64,000 nucleotides of DNA, taken from positions 2,604,001 through 2,668,000 of the forward strand of contig NZ_JARUBE010000003.1 in the NCBI RefSeq assembly GCF_029626035.1, written 5' to 3'. The notes below the pieces were generated by a model. The model saw only the letters and a list, made by a program, of their open reading frames with translations, made no database searches and had not been told where the DNA came from. Source of the DNA: Micromonospora sp. WMMD980. Its GTDB lineage: Bacteria > Actinomycetota > Actinomycetes > Mycobacteriales > Micromonosporaceae. Below are positions 21,601-31,917 of the stretch, piece after piece; positions within the stretch are counted from its first letter, which is position 1, and every line of letters starts with the position of its first letter. A program made the position numbers and the translations under genes.

Positions 21601-24600
21601 ACCGCGTCGGCGGTGGCCATGCCGCTGCCCTCCCAGCCGCCCCAGGAGACGGCCAGCGCGGCCTGCCCGCGCTCGTGCCGCTGCCGGCACAGCGCGTCCA
21701 GGTAGGCGTTGCCGGCGGCGTAGGCGGCCTGGCCGCCGCCGCCCCAGACGCTCGCGCCGGAGGAGAAGACGACGAACGCCTCCAGGTCGTCGCCGGCCAG
21801 CTCGTCGAGGTTGCGGGCGCCGGTCGCCTTCCCGCGTACGGTGGCGGCCAGCTCGGCCGGGTCGATGTCGGTGATCGGTGTGGACTGGGCGACCCCGGCG
21901 GCGTGGAAGACGGCGGTCAGCGGGGCGGTGTCGTCGACGCCGGCGAGCAGCGCGGCCAGCGCGTCGCGGTCGGCCACGTCGCAGGCGACGATCCGCACCC
22001 GCGCGCCGAGTTCGGTGAGCTCGGCGGCCAGCTCCGCCGCGCCGGGCGCGTCGGGTCCACGACGGCTGGTCAGGAGTAGCCGCCGGGCGCCGGCGGTGAC
22101 CAGCCGGCGGGCGACGTGGGCGCCGATGGTGCCGGTGCCGCCGGTGACCAGCACGGTGCCGCCCAGGCTCGGCGCGGGCCGGCGGTTCGGGTTCGGCTCG
22201 GCGCGCACCATCCGGCGGGCGAGGACTCCGGAGGCGCGGACCGCCAGTTGGTCCTCGTCGCCGATCCCGGCCAACGCGGCCGCGATCCGGCCGGCCGCGC
22301 GGGCGTCGATATCCGGCGGCAGGTCGAGCAGTCCGCCGATGCGGTCGGGCTGTTCCAGGCTGGCCACCAGGCCCAGTCCCCAGCTCTGGGCCTGGGTCGC
22401 GCCGGTGATCCGGTCGGCCGGGGACACGCTGACCGCGCCCCGGGTGACGATCCACAGCGGTGCGTCGCGGTCGGTCCGGGTGTGTTCCTGGACCAGGGCC
22501 AGGTTGCCGACCGTGCCGCGGGTGACGTCCGGCCAGTCCGGGTGCGGGGTCTCGTCCAGCGCCAGCAGCGACACGATGCCGGCGAGGTCCGTCGCGTCGG
22601 TGTCGGTGACCACCTCGGCGCCGTGCGCGGTGAGCAGCCGGCCGACCTCGGCGGCCGTCGGCTCCCCGTCCGGGGCGACGAGCAGCCACCGGCCGGACGG
22701 CGTCGCCCGGCCACCGGTGGGCGCGGGTCGCCACTCGACGCGGTAGCGCCACGCGTCGACGGTGCGGCGGCGCTGCTCCCGCGACCGCCAGGAGGCCAGC
22801 ACCGGCAGCACCGGGGCGATCCGGTCGGCGTCGTCGGCGCCGAACGCCTCGATCAGCGGGGCCAGGTCGGAGCGTTCCACCGCGTCCCAGAACCCGGCCT
22901 CGGCGGCGTCGGAGGTGGTGCCGGTGGAGGCCGCGGCGGGATTCGGTTCGAGCCAGAACCGCTGGTGCTGGAACGCATACGTGGGCAGCGGCATCGGCGG
23001 CGCGGCACCGTCGGCCCGCGCCGGCAGCGCGGCCCAGTCGAACCGGGCGCCCCGGGCGTACGCCTCGGCGACCGAGGCCCGGAAGCGGTCCAGGCCGCCC
23101 TCCTCGCGTCGCAGCGACCCGACGGCGACCGCCTCGACGTTCGCGTCCTCGGCGGCGTCCTGCACCGCGTGCACCAGCACCGGGTGGGTGCTCGCCTCGA
23201 CGAAGACGGTGTGCCCGTCGTGCAGGAGCTGCCGCACCGCGTCGGCGAAGCGCACCGTCTGCCGGATGTTGCGGTACCAGTACGCCGCGTCGAGGCCAGC
23301 GGTGTCCACCGGCCCACCGGTGACGGTCGAGTAGAACACCGGGCCGTCGCCGGCGCGGGGCGCGATGCCGGCCAGCTCGGCCAGCACCGGATCGCGCAGC
23401 ACGTCCATGTGCCAGGAGTGGGCCGCGCCGGGGATACGGATCTTGCGGACCCGGACGCCCTCGGCGGACAGGTCGGCGAACAGCCGGTCGGCGGTCTCCG
23501 GGTCGCCGGCCACCGAGACGGTCCGGGGGCCGTTGACGGCGACGACGTCCAGGCCGGGGTAGTCGGCGAGCCGGGCCTCGACGTCGGCGGCGGGCAGCGA
23601 GACCGCCACCATCGCGCCGGCGATCTGGGCGCCGCGCTCGGCCAGCAGGCGGCTGCGCACGGCGATCACCGTGGCGGCGTCGGTCAGGGTCAGGCCGCCG
23701 GCCAGGTAGGCGGCGGCCACCTCGCCCTGCGAGTGGCCGACCACGGCGGCCGGCTCGACGCCTTCGGCGCGCCACAGCTCGGCCAGCGACACCATGGTGG
23801 CGAACAGAGCGGGCTGGACCACCGCGACGTCGTCGAGGGACCGCTCGGGGTCGGCGCCGCGCAGCACGTCGGTCACCGACCAGCCCAGCCGGGGCCGCAG
23901 CGCGGCGTCGCAGGCCTCGACCGAGGCGCGGAAGACCGGCGAGGACGCCAGCAGCTCCTCGGCCATGCCGAGCCACTGCGGGCCCTGGCCGGGGAAGACG
24001 AAGGCGACCTTGCCGCCGGCGCCGGCGACGCCACGGACCAGGCCGGGCGCGCCGTGGTCGGCGGCGAGCGCGTCGAGCAACCCGGCGTAGCCGTCCCGGT
24101 CGTCGGCGAGGAGCACCGCACGGTGCGGCAGCCGACCGCGGGTGGTGCTCAGCGCGTACGCCACCTCGTCGGGGCGCCAGTCCGGCTCGGCGTCGAGGTG
24201 GGCACGCAGCCGCTCGGCCTGGGCACGCAGGGCCTTGGCGGTGCGGGCCGACAGCAGCCACGGGCCGCCGGTCCGGTCGACGGTGGTCCCGGCGCCCGGC
24301 GGGGCCTGCTCGATGATCACGTGGGCGTTGGTGCCGCTCATGCCGAACGAGGACACGCCGGCCCGGCGGACCCGCTCGCCGGCGGGCCACGGCGTCGGCT
24401 CGGTGAGCAGCCGGACGCCGCCCGCCGACCAGTCGACGTGTGCGGAGGGGCGGTCGACGTGCAGGGTGGCGGGCAGCAGCCCGTGCCGCAGCGCCAGCAC
24501 CATCTTGATGATCCCGGCCACGCCGGCAGCCGACTGGGTGTGCCCGATGTTCGACTTGATCGAGCCCAGCCGGAGCGGGGCGTCGTCGGCGCGGTCCCGG

Positions 24601-27600
24601 CCGTACGTGGCGAGCAGCGCCTGTGCCTCGATCGGGTCGCCGAGGGCGGTGCCGGTGCCGTGCGCCTCCACCGCGTCCACGTCGGCGGGGGCGAGGCCGG
24701 CGTGCCGCAGCGCGGCGGCGATGACCCGCTGCTGCGACGGCCCGTTCGGGGCGGTGAGCCCGTTGCTGGCCCCGTCGTGGTTGACCGCCGACCCGGCGAC
24801 CAGGGCCAGGACCGGGTGCCCGTGACGGCGGGCGTCGCTGAGCCGCTCGATCAGCACCACGCCGGCGCCCTCGCCCCAGCCGGTGCCGTCGGCGCCGTCG
24901 GCGAACGCCTTGCACCGCCCGTCCGGGGCGAGCGCGCCGCCGCGGCTGCTGTCGACGAACATCCCGGGGGTGGTCATCACGGTGGCGCCGCCGGCGATCG
25001 CCAGGTCGCACTCGCCGTGCCGCAGCGCCTCGGCCGCCAGGTGCAGCGCCACCAGCGAGGATGAGCAGGCGGTGTCGACGGTGACCGCCGGGCCCTCCAG
25101 GCCGAACGTGTAGGAGATCCGGCCGGCGACCACGCTCGTCGCGGTGCCGGTGAGCAGGTGCGGTTCGGAGCCCTCGGGCAGCCGCAGGTCGCCGACGCCG
25201 TAGCCGGTGGTCGCGGCGCCGACGTAGACGCCGGTGCGGCTGCCGCGCAGCGTCTCCGGGTCGATGCCGGCCCGCTCGAACGCCTCCCAGGAGGTCTCCA
25301 GCAGCAGCCGCTGCTGCGGGTCCATGGTGACCGCCTCGCGCGGGCTGATCGCGAAGAAGCCGGCGTCGAAGTCGGCCACGCCGTCGACGAAGCCGCCCTC
25401 GAAGGTGTACGAGGTGCCGGGCTCGAAGAGGTGCTCGACCTGCCAGCCGCGGTCGGCCGGGAACGCGTCGACCGCGTCGACGCCGCCGGCGACGATGCGC
25501 CACAGCGCGTCGGGAGTGTCGGCGCCGCCCGGGAACCGGCAGCCCATCCCCACGATGGCGATCGGGTCGTCGGCCGGCCGGTCGACCGGCACCGGGGTGG
25601 CGGTGGGCGTCTCGGCGACGGTCCCGCCCAGCTCGGCGTCGAGGAAGGCGGCCACGGCTGTCGGCGTCGGGTGGTCGAAGACGAGCGTGGCGGGCAGCCG
25701 GCTGCCGAGCGCCGCGCGCAGCCGGTTGCGCAGCTCGATCGAGGTCAGCGAGTCGAAGCCGATCTCCTTGAACGGCCGGTCCGGCTCGACCGCCTGCGGA
25801 CCGGGCAGGCCGAGCACCGTTGCGGCATCCGCGCGTACCTGCTCCAGCAGGGCGGCCCGGTCGAGCCGGGGCCGGCCGGCGGCGCGGCCGGTGCCCGCCG
25901 CACGGCGCTGCGGGGCGCGGGCCAGCTCGGTCAGCACGGCGGGCAGGTCGGCGGCGCGGGCGGAGAGCGCGGCCGGGTCGAACCCGGTCGGTACCAGCAC
26001 CGGCGCGGCGGCGGCGAGCGCGGCGTCCAGCAGCGCGAGCCCGTCGGCCTCGGTGAGCGGTGGGAAGCCGGCGGCGGCCAGGCGCGCCCGGTCGCCGTCG
26101 GTGAGCTGCCCGACCATGCCGCCGCCGGACCACGGGCCCCAGGCCAGCGACTGGGCGGGCAGGCCGGCGGCGCGGCGGCGGAGCACGAGCGCGTCGAGCA
26201 AATGGTTGGCGGCGGCGTAGCCGGCCTGCCCGGCACTGCCGACGGTGCCGGCCAGCGCGGAGAAGACGACGAACGCGGCGAGGTCGAGGCCGCGGGTCAG
26301 CTCGTCCAGGTGCAGGGCAGCGTCGGCCTTGGGCCGCAGCACGGTCTCCAGCCGCTGCGGGGTCAGCGCGGTGACGACCCCGTCGTCGAGCACGCCAGCG
26401 ACGTGGAAGACCCCGGTCAGCGGCCGGTCGGCGGGGATGCCGTCGATCAGGGCGGCGAGGGCGGACCGGTCGGCGACGTCGCAGGCGACCACCTCGGCGC
26501 CGGCCGGCACGCCGTCGGCCGGGTCGACCGCCTCGGGTCCGCGCCGGCTGGCCAGGATCAGGTGCCGGACGCCGTGCTCGGCGGCCAGGTGCCGGGCGAC
26601 AAGCGTGCCGAGCCGGCCGGTGCCGCCGGTGATCAGGACCGTGCCGGCCGGGTCGAGCGGCCGGGGGACGGTGAGCACCACCTTGCCGACGTGCCGCGCC
26701 TGGCTGACGTGCCGGAACGCCTCGGGCGCCCGGCGGACGTCCCAGGCGTGGACCGGCGACAGGCGCAGGCTGCCGTCGGCGAACAACTCCACCAGCCGGC
26801 CGAGGATCTCCTGGATGCGGTCCGGCCCGGCGTCGATGAGGTCGAAGGCGCGGTAGGTGACGCCCGGGTGGGCGGCGGCCACCACGGCCGGGTTCCGCAC
26901 GTCACTCTTGCCCATCTCGACGAACGTGCCGCCGCCGGCCAGCAGCCGCAGCGAGGCGTCCACGAACTCGCCGGCCAGGCTGTTCAGCACCACGTCGACG
27001 CCCTCGAACGCGGCCTCGAAGCCGAGGTCCCGCGACGACGCGATGTGCGCGTCGTCCAGGCCCAGCCCGCGCAGCACGTCCCACTTCGCCGGGCTCGCGG
27101 TGGCGAAGACCTCGGCACCGAGGTGCTGGGCGAGTTGCACCGCGGCCAGGCCGACGCCGCCGGTCGCGGCGTGGATCAGCACCGACCGGCCGGCGGCGAG
27201 CGCGCCCAGGTCGCGCAGGCCGTACAGGGCGGTGCCGTAGACGATCGGCACGGACGCCGCCTCGGCGAACGTCCACCGCTCGGGCATCGGCGCGAGCACC
27301 CGATGGTCGGCCACCGCGACCGGGCCGAACGACGCGGGGCAGAGGCCGAAGACGCGGTCGCCGGGACGCAACGTGGCGACGTCCGGCGCGACCTCCAGGA
27401 CCACGCCGGCGACCTCGGCGCCGAGATCGACCCGGCCCGGGTACATGCCGAGCGCGGCCAACACGTCGCGGAAGTTCAGGCCGGCGGCCCGCACCGAGAG
27501 GCGGACCTGGCCGGGGGCCAGCGGGGCGTCCGCGCCGGACGGCACGAGCGCGAGCTGGTCGAGCGTGCCGTTCTCCGGCAGCGCGAGCCGCCAGTGGTCG

Positions 27601-30600
27601 GTGTCCGCGGGCGGGACGAGGTCGGCGGCCGGCTCCACCCGGCGCAGCCGGGCCCGGTGCAGGCCGGTGGCCCGGATCGCCAGTTGCGGCTCGCCGGTGC
27701 CCAGCCCGGCCGCGAGGGCGGGCAGCGGGTCGGGCGCGACGAGCGGACCGCCCGGCAGGTCGACGAGCACGATGCGGCCCGGGTCCTCGGCCTGCGCCGA
27801 CCGGACCAGTCCCCACACGGCCGCGCCGGCCAGGTCGGTGACCCGGTCGCCCGGCTCGGCCGCGACGGCTCCCCGGGTCACCACGACCAGGCGGCCCGCG
27901 CTCTCCCGCAGGCGGGCGAGCAGGTCGAGCGTCCGCGTGGTGGCGGCGCGGACCCCCTCGGCGGTCGGCGTGTACCCGAACACCGGGAGCAGCAGGACGT
28001 CGGCGTCGCCGCCGACCGCGACGCCCGCGCCGATCGGCTCGCCGTCGAGCTGCGCCCAGCGGGGTGCCGGGGTGTCCTCGACGGCCAGCGGGAACCAGGC
28101 CAACCGCAGCAGCGCCGCCGCGCCGGTGGCCCGGCCGGCGAACTGCGCCCCGGCGATCGGGCGCAGCAGCACCCGGTCGACGGTGAGCACGGGCGCGCCG
28201 GTGTCGTCGTACGCGTCCAGCCGGACCGCGTCGACGCCGTCCGGGACGAGCCGGACCCGCAACGTGGTCGCGCCGGTGGCCCGCAGGGTGACCCCGGTGA
28301 AGGAGAACGGGAGACCGGTGAAGCCGTCCGCGGCCGTCGCCCGGGCGGCGAGCGCCTGCAGGCCCGCGTCGAACAGGGCCGGGTGCAGGCCGTAGCGGCG
28401 GGCGTCGGAGTCCTCGCCCGCCGGCAGGCGCAGCTCGGCGAGGATCTCGTCGCCGGACCGCCAGGCCGACCGGAGGCCCCGGAAGACCGGCCCGTAGGCC
28501 AGGCCGGCGGCGTCGAAGCCCGCGTAGAGCGCGGTCACGTCGATCGGCTCGGCGTCGGCCGGTGGCCAGGCCGGCGCGGGCGGCGCCGGGGTGGCCGCCG
28601 TGGCCGGGGCGAGCACACCCGTCGCGTGCCGGGTCCACGGCTCCTCGGGCCAGCCGTCGACCGCCGCGACCGCCACCCGGGAGTGGAAGGTGATGTCCCG
28701 GCGGCCCTCCGCGTCCGCCGCGCCCACCAGCACCTGCACCTGGACGGCGGCGTCGGCCGGCACGACCAGCGGCGTGTGGAGCACCAGCTCCTGCACGACG
28801 CCGCAGCCGACCTGGTCGCCGGCCCGCACGGCGGCCTCGGCCAGCGCGGTGCCGGGCAGCACCACCCGGCCGAGCACGACGTGGTCGGCGAGCGCCGGAT
28901 GGGTGGCCACCGACAGCCGACCGGTGAACAGCGCCTCGTCGCCGCCGGCCAGCATGACGCCGGCGCCGAGCAGCGGATGTCCGGTCACGCCGAGACCGGC
29001 GGCCGCGACGTCGCCCCAGCCCGGCGCCGGCTTCGGCCAGAAGCGCTGCCGCGCGAACGGGTAGGTGGGCAGCGCGATGGTCCGGCCGGCCGCGCCGGCG
29101 ACGGCGGTCCAGTCGACGGGCACCCCGCCGGCGTACGCGGTGGCGAGCGCGGCCCACAGCGTCGCGGCCTCGCCGCGGTCGCGGCGCTGGGTGGCGACGG
29201 TGGTGACGTCGTCGAGCTGCTCGGCGGCGAGCGCGGTGAGCGGGCCGTCCGGGCCGATCTCCAGGTACGCGGTGGTCTCCCGCCCGCGCAGCCAGGCCAG
29301 CCCGTCGGCGAAGCGGACCGTGCCGCGCACGTGCCGGACCCAGTGGTCGGCGTCCATCCGGTCGACCGGTTCACCGGTCAGGTTGGACACCACCGGCACA
29401 CGCGGCGCGTGGTACGTCAGGCCCTCGGCCACCGCCCGGAACTCGTCGAGCATGGCGTCCATGCGCGGCGAGTGGAAGGCGTGCGAGACGCGCAGCCGCT
29501 TGGTCTGCCAGCCCCGCTCCCGCCACCGGGCGTCCAGCGCGTCGATCGCGTCGGCGTCGCCGGAGACCACCACGGCGGCCGGGCCGTTGACGGCGGCGAC
29601 GTCGACGCCGTCGACCAGCTCGGCGCGGACCGCCGCCTCCGGGGCCGCCACGGCGAGCATCGCGCCGCCGGCCGGGAGCGCCTGCATGAGCCGGCCGCGG
29701 GCGGCGACGAGCGTGCAGGCGTCGTCCAGGTCGAGCACACCGGCCAGGTGGGCGGCGGCGATCTCGCCCACCGAGTGGCCGAGCATCCGGTCGGGTACGA
29801 CGCCCCAGTGCTCCAGCTGGCGGGCCAGCGCGACCTCGAAGGCGAAGAGCGCGGCCTGCGTGTGGACGGTCTGGTGGATCTCCGTGGACCCGAGCGCCTC
29901 GGCGAGCCCGTCGAAGCGGGCGCGGATCGCGTGGAAGTGCTCCGCGAAGACCGGGAACTCGGCGGCCAGGTCCGCGCCCATGCCGGTCCGCTGGGCGCCC
30001 TGCCCGGTGAAGAGGAAGGCCAGCTTGCCGTCGCGGGTCGAGCCGCGGACGACGCGGTCGTGCTCCGCGCCGGACTCGACCGCGGCCAGCGCGGTCAGCA
30101 GCTCGTCGCGGTCGGCGGCCCGGACCACGGCCCGGTGCGCCATCGCGGCCCGGGCGGTGGCCAGCGTGTGGGCGACGTCGGCGGGCCGGATCGCCGGGTC
30201 GGCCTCCACCGCGGCGCGCAGCCGGGCGGCCTGGCGGCGCAGCGCCTCGTCGGTACGCGCCGAGACGGGCACCGCCACCGGGCCGTCGACGTCCTCGACC
30301 GCCTGCGGGGCGGCCGGCGCCGGGGACTGTTCGAGGATGATGTGCGCGTTGGTGCCGCTCACCCCGAACGACGAGATGCCGGCCCGGCGGGGGTGGTCGG
30401 TCTCCGGCCAGTCCCGGTTGGCGGCCAGCAGGGCGACCCGGCCGGCCGCCCAGTCGACGTGGGAGGTGGGCTCGTCGAGGTGCAGGGTGCCGGGCAGCAC
30501 GCCGTGCCGCAGCGCCATGACCATCTTGATGATGCCGGCGACGCCGGCGGCGGCCTGCGGGTGCCCGATGTTCGACTTGACCGACCCCAGGTAGAGCGGC

Positions 30601-31700
30601 TCGCCGGGGCGGTCCTGGCCGTACGTGGCGAGCAGCGCCTGCGCCTCGATCGGGTCGCCGAGGGTGGTGCCGGTGCCGTGGCCCTCGACCGCGTCGACGT
30701 CGGCGGGGGTGAGCCCGGCGTTGGTCAGCGCCTCCAGGATCACCCGCTGCTGGGCCGGGCCGTTCGGGGCGGTCAGCCCGTTGGACGCCCCGTCGGAGTT
30801 GACCGCGCTGCCCCGCACCACCGCGAGGATCGGGTGGCCGAGGCGTTGCGCGTCGGAGAGCCGCTCGACGAGCAGCACGCCGACGCCCTCGGACCAGCCG
30901 GTGCCGTCGGCGGCCTCGGCGAACGACTTGCAGCGGCCGTCGCCGGCCAGCCCGCGCTGGCGGCTGAACTCGGTGAACACGCCGGGGGTGGCCATCACCG
31001 TGACACCGCCGGCGATGGCGAGGGAACACTCGTTCTGGCGCAGCGACTGGCAGGCCAGGTGCAACGCGACGATTGACGACGAGCACGCGGTGTCCACGGT
31101 GAGCGCCGGACCCTCCAGGCCCAGCACGTAGGAGATCCGGCCGGACACGACGGCGGTGGCGCCGCCGGTGAGCAGGTAGCCCTCGCTGTCCGAGCCGGCG
31201 TTGCCGAACAGCGCGAGGTAGTTCTGGTCGTTGGTGCCGGCGAAGACCCCGGTGCGGCTGCCGCGCAGCGACGTCGGGTCGATGCCGGCCCGCTCGATCG
31301 CCTCCCACGTGGACTGGAGCAGGATCCGCTGCTGCGGGTCCATGGCGACCGCCTCGCGCGGCGAGATGCCGAAGAACGCCGGGTCGAAGTCCGCGGCGCC
31401 GTCGATGAAGCCGCCCTCGCGCACGTAGCTGCTGGCCGGGCGCTCCGGGTCGGCGTCGAAGAGCCGGTCGAGGTCCCAGCCACGGTCGGTCGGGAACGGA
31501 CCGATCCCGTCCCGGCCCTGCGCCACCAGGTCCCACAGGTCGTCGGGCGAACCGGCACCACCGGGGTAGCGGCAACTCATCCCGATGATGGCGATGGGTT
31601 CCCGGCCGCCGTCCTCGACCTCCCGCAGGCGCTGGCGCGCCCGGTGCAGGTCAGTGGTGACCAGCTTCAGATAGTCGCGAAGCGTGTCGTTGTCAGCCAT
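15606..31700 (-). CDS. Modular type I PKS, three extension modules (5364 aa)
   Basis: First gene of the left operon. Order: docking helix (1-33); KS-AT(malonyl)-DH-ER-KR-ACP; KS-AT(atypical)-KR-ACP; KS-AT(methylmalonyl)-DH-KR-ACP; C-terminal docking region ending [12 protein letters not shown] chose ATG 31700 ([18 protein letters not shown]) because it starts exactly at the docking helix shared with the sibling PKSs and has GAGG (31713-31710, minus) at 9 nt spacing. An in-frame ATG at 31715 overlaps that ribosome site and adds only five residues, and the frame stays open to 31745. The first KS has an active-site Cys and no loading AT-ACP precedes it, so it must receive a chain from another PKS. 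Three oddities, listed under its modules and in the findings: Ala for the catalytic Ser in the first KR, a GAAH specificity motif in the second AT, and a fully reducing module that may therefore be partly silent. Confidence 0.97.
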   Translation of the reverse strand: MADNDTLRDYLKLVTTDLHRARQRLREVEDGGREPIAIIGMSCRYPGGAGSPDDLWDLVAQGRDGIGPFPTDRGWDLDRLFDADPERPASSYVREGGFIDGAADFDPAFFGISPREAVAMDPQQRILLQSTWEAIERAGIDPTSLRGSRTGVFAGTNDQNYLALFGNAGSDSEGYLLTGGATAVVSGRISYVLGLEGPALTVDTACSSSIVALHLACQSLRQNECSLAIAGGVTVMATPGVFTEFSRQRGLAGDGRCKSFAEAADGTGWSEGVGVLLVERLSDAQRLGHPILAVVRGSAVNSDGASNGLTAPNGPAQQRVILEALTNAGLTPADVDAVEGHGTGTTLGDPIEAQALLATYGQDRPGEPLYLGSVKSNIGHPQAAAGVAGIIKMVMALRHGVLPGTLHLDEPTSHVDWAAGRVALLAANRDWPETDHPRRAGISSFGVSGTNAHIILEQSPAPAAPQAVEDVDGPVAVPVSARTDEALRRQAARLRAAVEADPAIRPADVAHTLATARAAMAHRAVVRAADRDELLTALAAVESGAEHDRVVRGSTRDGKLAFLFTGQGAQRTGMGADLAAEFPVFAEHFHAIRARFDGLAEALGSTEIHQTVHTQAALFAFEVALARQLEHWGVVPDRMLGHSVGEIAAAHLAGVLDLDDACTLVAARGRLMQALPAGGAMLAVAAPEAAVRAELVDGVDVAAVNGPAAVVVSGDADAIDALDARWRERGWQTKRLRVSHAFHSPRMDAMLDEFRAVAEGLTYHAPRVPVVSNLTGEPVDRMDADHWVRHVRGTVRFADGLAWLRGRETTAYLEIGPDGPLTALAAEQLDDVTTVATQRRDRGEAATLWAALATAYAGGVPVDWTAVAGAAGRTIALPTYPFARQRFWPKPAPGWGDVAAAGLGVTGHPLLGAGVMLAGGDEALFTGRLSVATHPALADHVVLGRVVLPGTALAEAAVRAGDQVGCGVVQELVLHTPLVVPADAAVQVQVLVGAADAEGRRDITFHSRVAVAAVDGWPEEPWTRHATGVLAPATAATPAPPAPAWPPADAEPIDVTALYAGFDAAGLAYGPVFRGLRSAWRSGDEILAELRLPAGEDSDARRYGLHPALFDAGLQALAARATAADGFTGLPFSFTGVTLRATGATTLRVRLVPDGVDAVRLDAYDDTGAPVLTVDRVLLRPIAGAQFAGRATGAAALLRLAWFPLAVEDTPAPRWAQLDGEPIGAGVAVGGDADVLLLPVFGYTPTAEGVRAATTRTLDLLARLRESAGRLVVVTRGAVAAEPGDRVTDLAGAAVWGLVRSAQAEDPGRIVLVDLPGGPLVAPDPLPALAAGLGTGEPQLAIRATGLHRARLRRVEPAADLVPPADTDHWRLALPENGTLDQLALVPSGADAPLAPGQVRLSVRAAGLNFRDVLAALGMYPGRVDLGAEVAGVVLEVAPDVATLRPGDRVFGLCPASFGPVAVADHRVLAPMPERWTFAEAASVPIVYGTALYGLRDLGALAAGRSVLIHAATGGVGLAAVQLAQHLGAEVFATASPAKWDVLRGLGLDDAHIASSRDLGFEAAFEGVDVVLNSLAGEFVDASLRLLAGGGTFVEMGKSDVRNPAVVAAAHPGVTYRAFDLIDAGPDRIQEILGRLVELFADGSLRLSPVHAWDVRRAPEAFRHVSQARHVGKVVLTVPRPLDPAGTVLITGGTGRLGTLVARHLAAEHGVRHLILASRRGPEAVDPADGVPAGAEVVACDVADRSALAALIDGIPADRPLTGVFHVAGVLDDGVVTALTPQRLETVLRPKADAALHLDELTRGLDLAAFVVFSALAGTVGSAGQAGYAAANHLLDALVLRRRAAGLPAQSLAWGPWSGGGMVGQLTDGDRARLAAAGFPPLTEADGLALLDAALAAAAPVLVPTGFDPAALSARAADLPAVLTELARAPQRRAAGTGRAAGRPRLDRAALLEQVRADAATVLGLPGPQAVEPDRPFKEIGFDSLTSIELRNRLRAALGSRLPATLVFDHPTPTAVAAFLDAELGGTVAETPTATPVPVDRPADDPIAIVGMGCRFPGGADTPDALWRIVAGGVDAVDAFPADRGWQVEHLFEPGTSYTFEGGFVDGVADFDAGFFAISPREAVTMDPQQRLLLETSWEAFERAGIDPETLRGSRTGVYVGAATTGYGVGDLRLPEGSEPHLLTGTATSVVAGRISYTFGLEGPAVTVDTACSSSLVALHLAAEALRHGECDLAIAGGATVMTTPGMFVDSSRGGALAPDGRCKAFADGADGTGWGEGAGVVLIERLSDARRHGHPVLALVAGSAVNHDGASNGLTAPNGPSQQRVIAAALRHAGLAPADVDAVEAHGTGTALGDPIEAQALLATYGRDRADDAPLRLGSIKSNIGHTQSAAGVAGIIKMVLALRHGLLPATLHVDRPSAHVDWSAGGVRLLTEPTPWPAGERVRRAGVSSFGMSGTNAHVIIEQAPPGAGTTVDRTGGPWLLSARTAKALRAQAERLRAHLDAEPDWRPDEVAYALSTTRGRLPHRAVLLADDRDGYAGLLDALAADHGAPGLVRGVAGAGGKVAFVFPGQGPQWLGMAEELLASSPVFRASVEACDAALRPRLGWSVTDVLRGADPERSLDDVAVVQPALFATMVSLAELWRAEGVEPAAVVGHSQGEVAAAYLAGGLTLTDAATVIAVRSRLLAERGAQIAGAMVAVSLPAADVEARLADYPGLDVVAVNGPRTVSVAGDPETADRLFADLSAEGVRVRKIRIPGAAHSWHMDVLRDPVLAELAGIAPRAGDGPVFYSTVTGGPVDTAGLDAAYWYRNIRQTVRFADAVRQLLHDGHTVFVEASTHPVLVHAVQDAAEDANVEAVAVGSLRREEGGLDRFRASVAEAYARGARFDWAALPARADGAAPPMPLPTYAFQHQRFWLEPNPAAASTGTTSDAAEAGFWDAVERSDLAPLIEAFGADDADRIAPVLPVLASWRSREQRRRTVDAWRYRVEWRPAPTGGRATPSGRWLLVAPDGEPTAAEVGRLLTAHGAEVVTDTDATDLAGIVSLLALDETPHPDWPDVTRGTVGNLALVQEHTRTDRDAPLWIVTRGAVSVSPADRITGATQAQSWGLGLVASLEQPDRIGGLLDLPPDIDARAAGRIAAALAGIGDEDQLAVRASGVLARRMVRAEPNPNRRPAPSLGGTVLVTGGTGTIGAHVARRLVTAGARRLLLTSRRGPDAPGAAELAAELTELGARVRIVACDVADRDALAALLAGVDDTAPLTAVFHAAGVAQSTPITDIDPAELAATVRGKATGARNLDELAGDDLEAFVVFSSGASVWGGGGQAAYAAGNAYLDALCRQRHERGQAALAVSWGGWEGSGMATADAVAQLARRGLRPMPPQLALAALDAAMVEPEPHLTVADIDWERFAPSYTAARPRPLVDEIPEARPAPEADRPGGADGETGEFAARLTALPAGERRRFLQDLVRNLAADTLGHTGVEEIAPNRAFRELGFDSVTAVDVRNKLRAATGLQLPTTLIFDYPTPALLAEHLRAELLGEAPAETVVTAADGADEPIAIVGMSCRYAGGVRTPEELWELVVNGVDAVDGFPDDRGWDLDALYDPDPDALGASYVREGAFIYDAGDFDAGFFSISPREALAMDPQQRILLETSWEAIERGGINPQTLARSRTGVFVGTSFQGYGMGAHLGLGATEGFFLAGTGTAAVSGRVAYGLGLEGPAVTVDTACSSSLVALHLGAQALRQGECDLALAGGVAVLPTPTSFTEFSRQRGLAPDGRCKPFAAAADGTGWGEGAGVVLLERLSDAIRNGHPVLAVVAATATNQDGASNGLTAPNGPSQQRVIAQTLANAGLEPADVDLVEAHGTGTTLGDPIEAQAIIATYGQNRPDDRPLWLGSVKSNIGHTQSAAGVAGVIKAVMAVRNGVLPPSLHVDEPTPHVDWARGAVRLLTEGRPWPSTGGPRRAGISSFGGTGTNAHAIVEQAPEPAATDSGAPESATPPAWLLSGRTEEALREQADRLRRHLADRPDAGPGPVAWSLATTRAAFEHRAVLFGAGRDDLLARLDDVIAARPCADVVTGTVTTGETVFVYPGQGSQWIGMAATLMDTAPVFADAIDECALALAPHLDWSLQDVLRDRPDAAPLERVDVVQPVLFAVMVALTRLWESWGVVPDAVVGHSQGEIVAAHVAGGLSLDDAARIVAVRSKLVGAVAGTGGMVSVWLGAGPVEERLAVHPDLSIAAVNGPETTVVAGPADSLDRFADACAADGVRVKRIAVDYASHSPQMDGLRDELTAALAPVRPGPGRIPMWSTVDGGWVDTATMDADYWFRNLRRPVLFDAAVRALAADGYHFFVEVSAHPVLAMAVRATLDEADPGSRTAVVGTLRRDEGDLARVLRSAAELHAHGGTVDWSAALAGHAAPVVPLPTYAFQRSRYWLTPARTAAAGDLSGAGLTDAGHPLLGAAVALADGDGLVLTGRLSAGDQRWLGDHAVLGTVLLPGTAFVELALQAGLRVGAAALDELTLEAPLVLTERQAVRIQVVVSPPGEAGRRTVAVYARPDTDTGDGVGWTRYASATLAPTADEPDFDLRQWPPAGAQAVDTTGFYDDLTERGYGYGPAFQGLRAMWKRDGEVFAEVALPEDDGDDAGAYGVHPALLDAALHGIGLLRSLHPAAGGAGPQGAELPFSFSGVRLWATGADTVRVRLGLSEQNGIVVRIADAAGAPVVAVDALAARPLPASFGASGPARPTTLYELDWSDLAVTPTDPGHWLVVGDAPLADQVRAAGGRVTTCATFDDVPGHFDGADDPAVVVVALSATDDDGDVVDRAAGCVHEALALAQRWIGDDRFEPARLLVVSRGAVAAKPALAPAAARGLLRSAQSEHPNRFVLLDLGADADLAPLPAAVCSGEPQLAAAAGRVRAARLVRVAPADGDSAPAFGPHGTVLVTGGTGTLGSALVRHLAGVHGVRHFLVTSRSGADAPGAADLVADVAALGAEATVVACDAADRDRLAEVLAAVPADRPLTGVVHAVGVLDDGVIAALDPGRVDLVMRGKARGATNLHDLTRDLDLTAFVLFSSAAGTFGGAGQGNYAAANAFLDALAQRRRADGLVAKSLPWGPWAQPTGMTGALTELDVRRVERTGLRPMETAYGMTLFDAAVRHPAPVVVPLLFAQGALSAATGPLLHLLRSLVRTPVRSAAGRPAGSDGPPLRERLIELPDEERQRVVLDFVRTHVAVVLGYPSGGEVRSERGFLDLGMDSLTGIELRNRIAGVTGLRLPATLVFDHPTPMALAQHLRLALVPPVKPAAEVALEELDRLEAVLDAVEPGDDAHARVKRRLRSLVARLNGGTEDTDGEQDLESATAEELFEFLDRAV
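15831..21045 (-). other. PKS module: KS-AT(methylmalonyl)-DH-KR(B-type)-ACP
   Basis: Third module of the 15606-31700 gene. KS Cys3725. The AT has GHSQGE and YASH (4272-4275), so methylmalonyl-CoA. The DH has His4483 in [11 protein letters not shown] and Asp4650 in [11 protein letters not shown]. No ER is present: the DH is followed directly by the KR structural half. The KR has LDD and [14 protein letters not shown] with intact catalytic residues (B-type). ACP Ser5249 in LGMDSLTGI. Predicted increment: a methyl-bearing trisubstituted double bond, probably trans as usual for B-type KR plus DH. Confidence 0.92.
21095..25559 (-). other. PKS module: KS-AT(atypical, GAAH motif)-KR(A-type)-ACP
   Basis: Second module of the 15606-31700 gene. 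KS Cys2212. The AT has GHSQGE (2655-2660), as in methylmalonyl-type ATs. At the usual HAFH/YASH specificity site it reads [11 protein letters not shown], with GAAH at 2758-2761. Ethylmalonyl-type ATs are known to carry xAGH-like variants here, so a substrate bulkier than methylmalonyl is plausible. A dimerisation element ([11 protein letters not shown]) precedes the KR. The KR has [14 protein letters not shown] with intact Ser/Tyr/Asn; Trp and no LDD make it A-type. ACP Ser3495 in LGFDSVTAV. Confidence 0.88.
25625..31598 (-). other. PKS module: KS-AT(malonyl)-DH-ER-KR(Ser to Ala)-ACP
   Basis: First module of the 15606-31700 gene. KS Cys206. The AT has GHSVGE (641-646) and HAFH (740-743), so malonyl-CoA. 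The DH has His940 in [11 protein letters not shown] and Asp1111 in [10 protein letters not shown]. The ER has LGMYPG and [12 protein letters not shown]. The KR has LDD (B-type), Tyr1828 and Asn1832, but the residue 13 before Tyr, normally the catalytic Ser, is Ala1815 ([16 protein letters not shown]). ACP Ser1984. If the KR works, the unit is fully saturated; if not, DH and ER have no substrate and a beta-ketone remains. Confidence 0.9.
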
Positions 31701-31917
31701 CAGTGAGGACCTCATTTTGCGACGGAGTGCGCCTGGCGGGGCCATGACCAGGCCGGATCGGCCATGGCTGACGCTAACGGCGGCCCGGGACGCCGGACAC
31801 CCCTAGCCGGGCCGGGCGGCACCCTTCAACCAGCGGTGACGTCGGTGAGGTCAGGGGTTGCGCGGCGCGCACGGCGCTGGCGACAGTGACCGCACATCCG
31901 ACAGATCGGCGACCACC
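31701..31917. promoter_or_regulatory. Divergent intergenic region between the left PKS operon and the P450 gene
   Basis: This 217-nt gap is the only sizeable non-coding stretch and must hold the start signals for both the leftward PKS operon and the rightward P450. For the leftward direction a candidate -35 TTGAAG (31829-31824, minus) sits 18 nt from TAGGGG (31805-31800, minus); the -10 match is weak. For the rightward direction TTGCGC (31858-31863) and GACAGT (31882-31887) are an even weaker pair. Repeats that could be operators: GGCCATG at 31740-31746 and again at 31760-31766, 20 nt apart on the same face of the helix; and tandem 9-mers GGTGACGTC (31835-31843) and GGTGAGGTC (31844-31852). 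No regulator is encoded in the window to pair them with. Confidence 0.45.

Noticed and set aside
22160..22920. Degenerate DH domain between AT and KR in the GAAH module
   Set aside because: No HxxxGxxxxP or HPALxD motif is present. The stretch is a dimerisation element plus the structural half of the KR, as in the other KR-only modules.
31000..31700. A loading module at the start of the 15606-31700 PKS
   Set aside because: The first KS has the active-site Cys in DTACSSS, not Gln, and no AT-ACP precedes it.
31701..31745. Start of the 15606-31700 PKS at 31745 or 31715
   Set aside because: These add 15 or 5 residues with no family match, and the 31715 ATG overlaps the ribosome site that serves ATG 31700.
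31858..31917. TTG start 20 codons upstream for the P450
   Set aside because: The added residues are unlike P450 N-termini and have no convincing ribosome site. ATG 31918 gives normal length.
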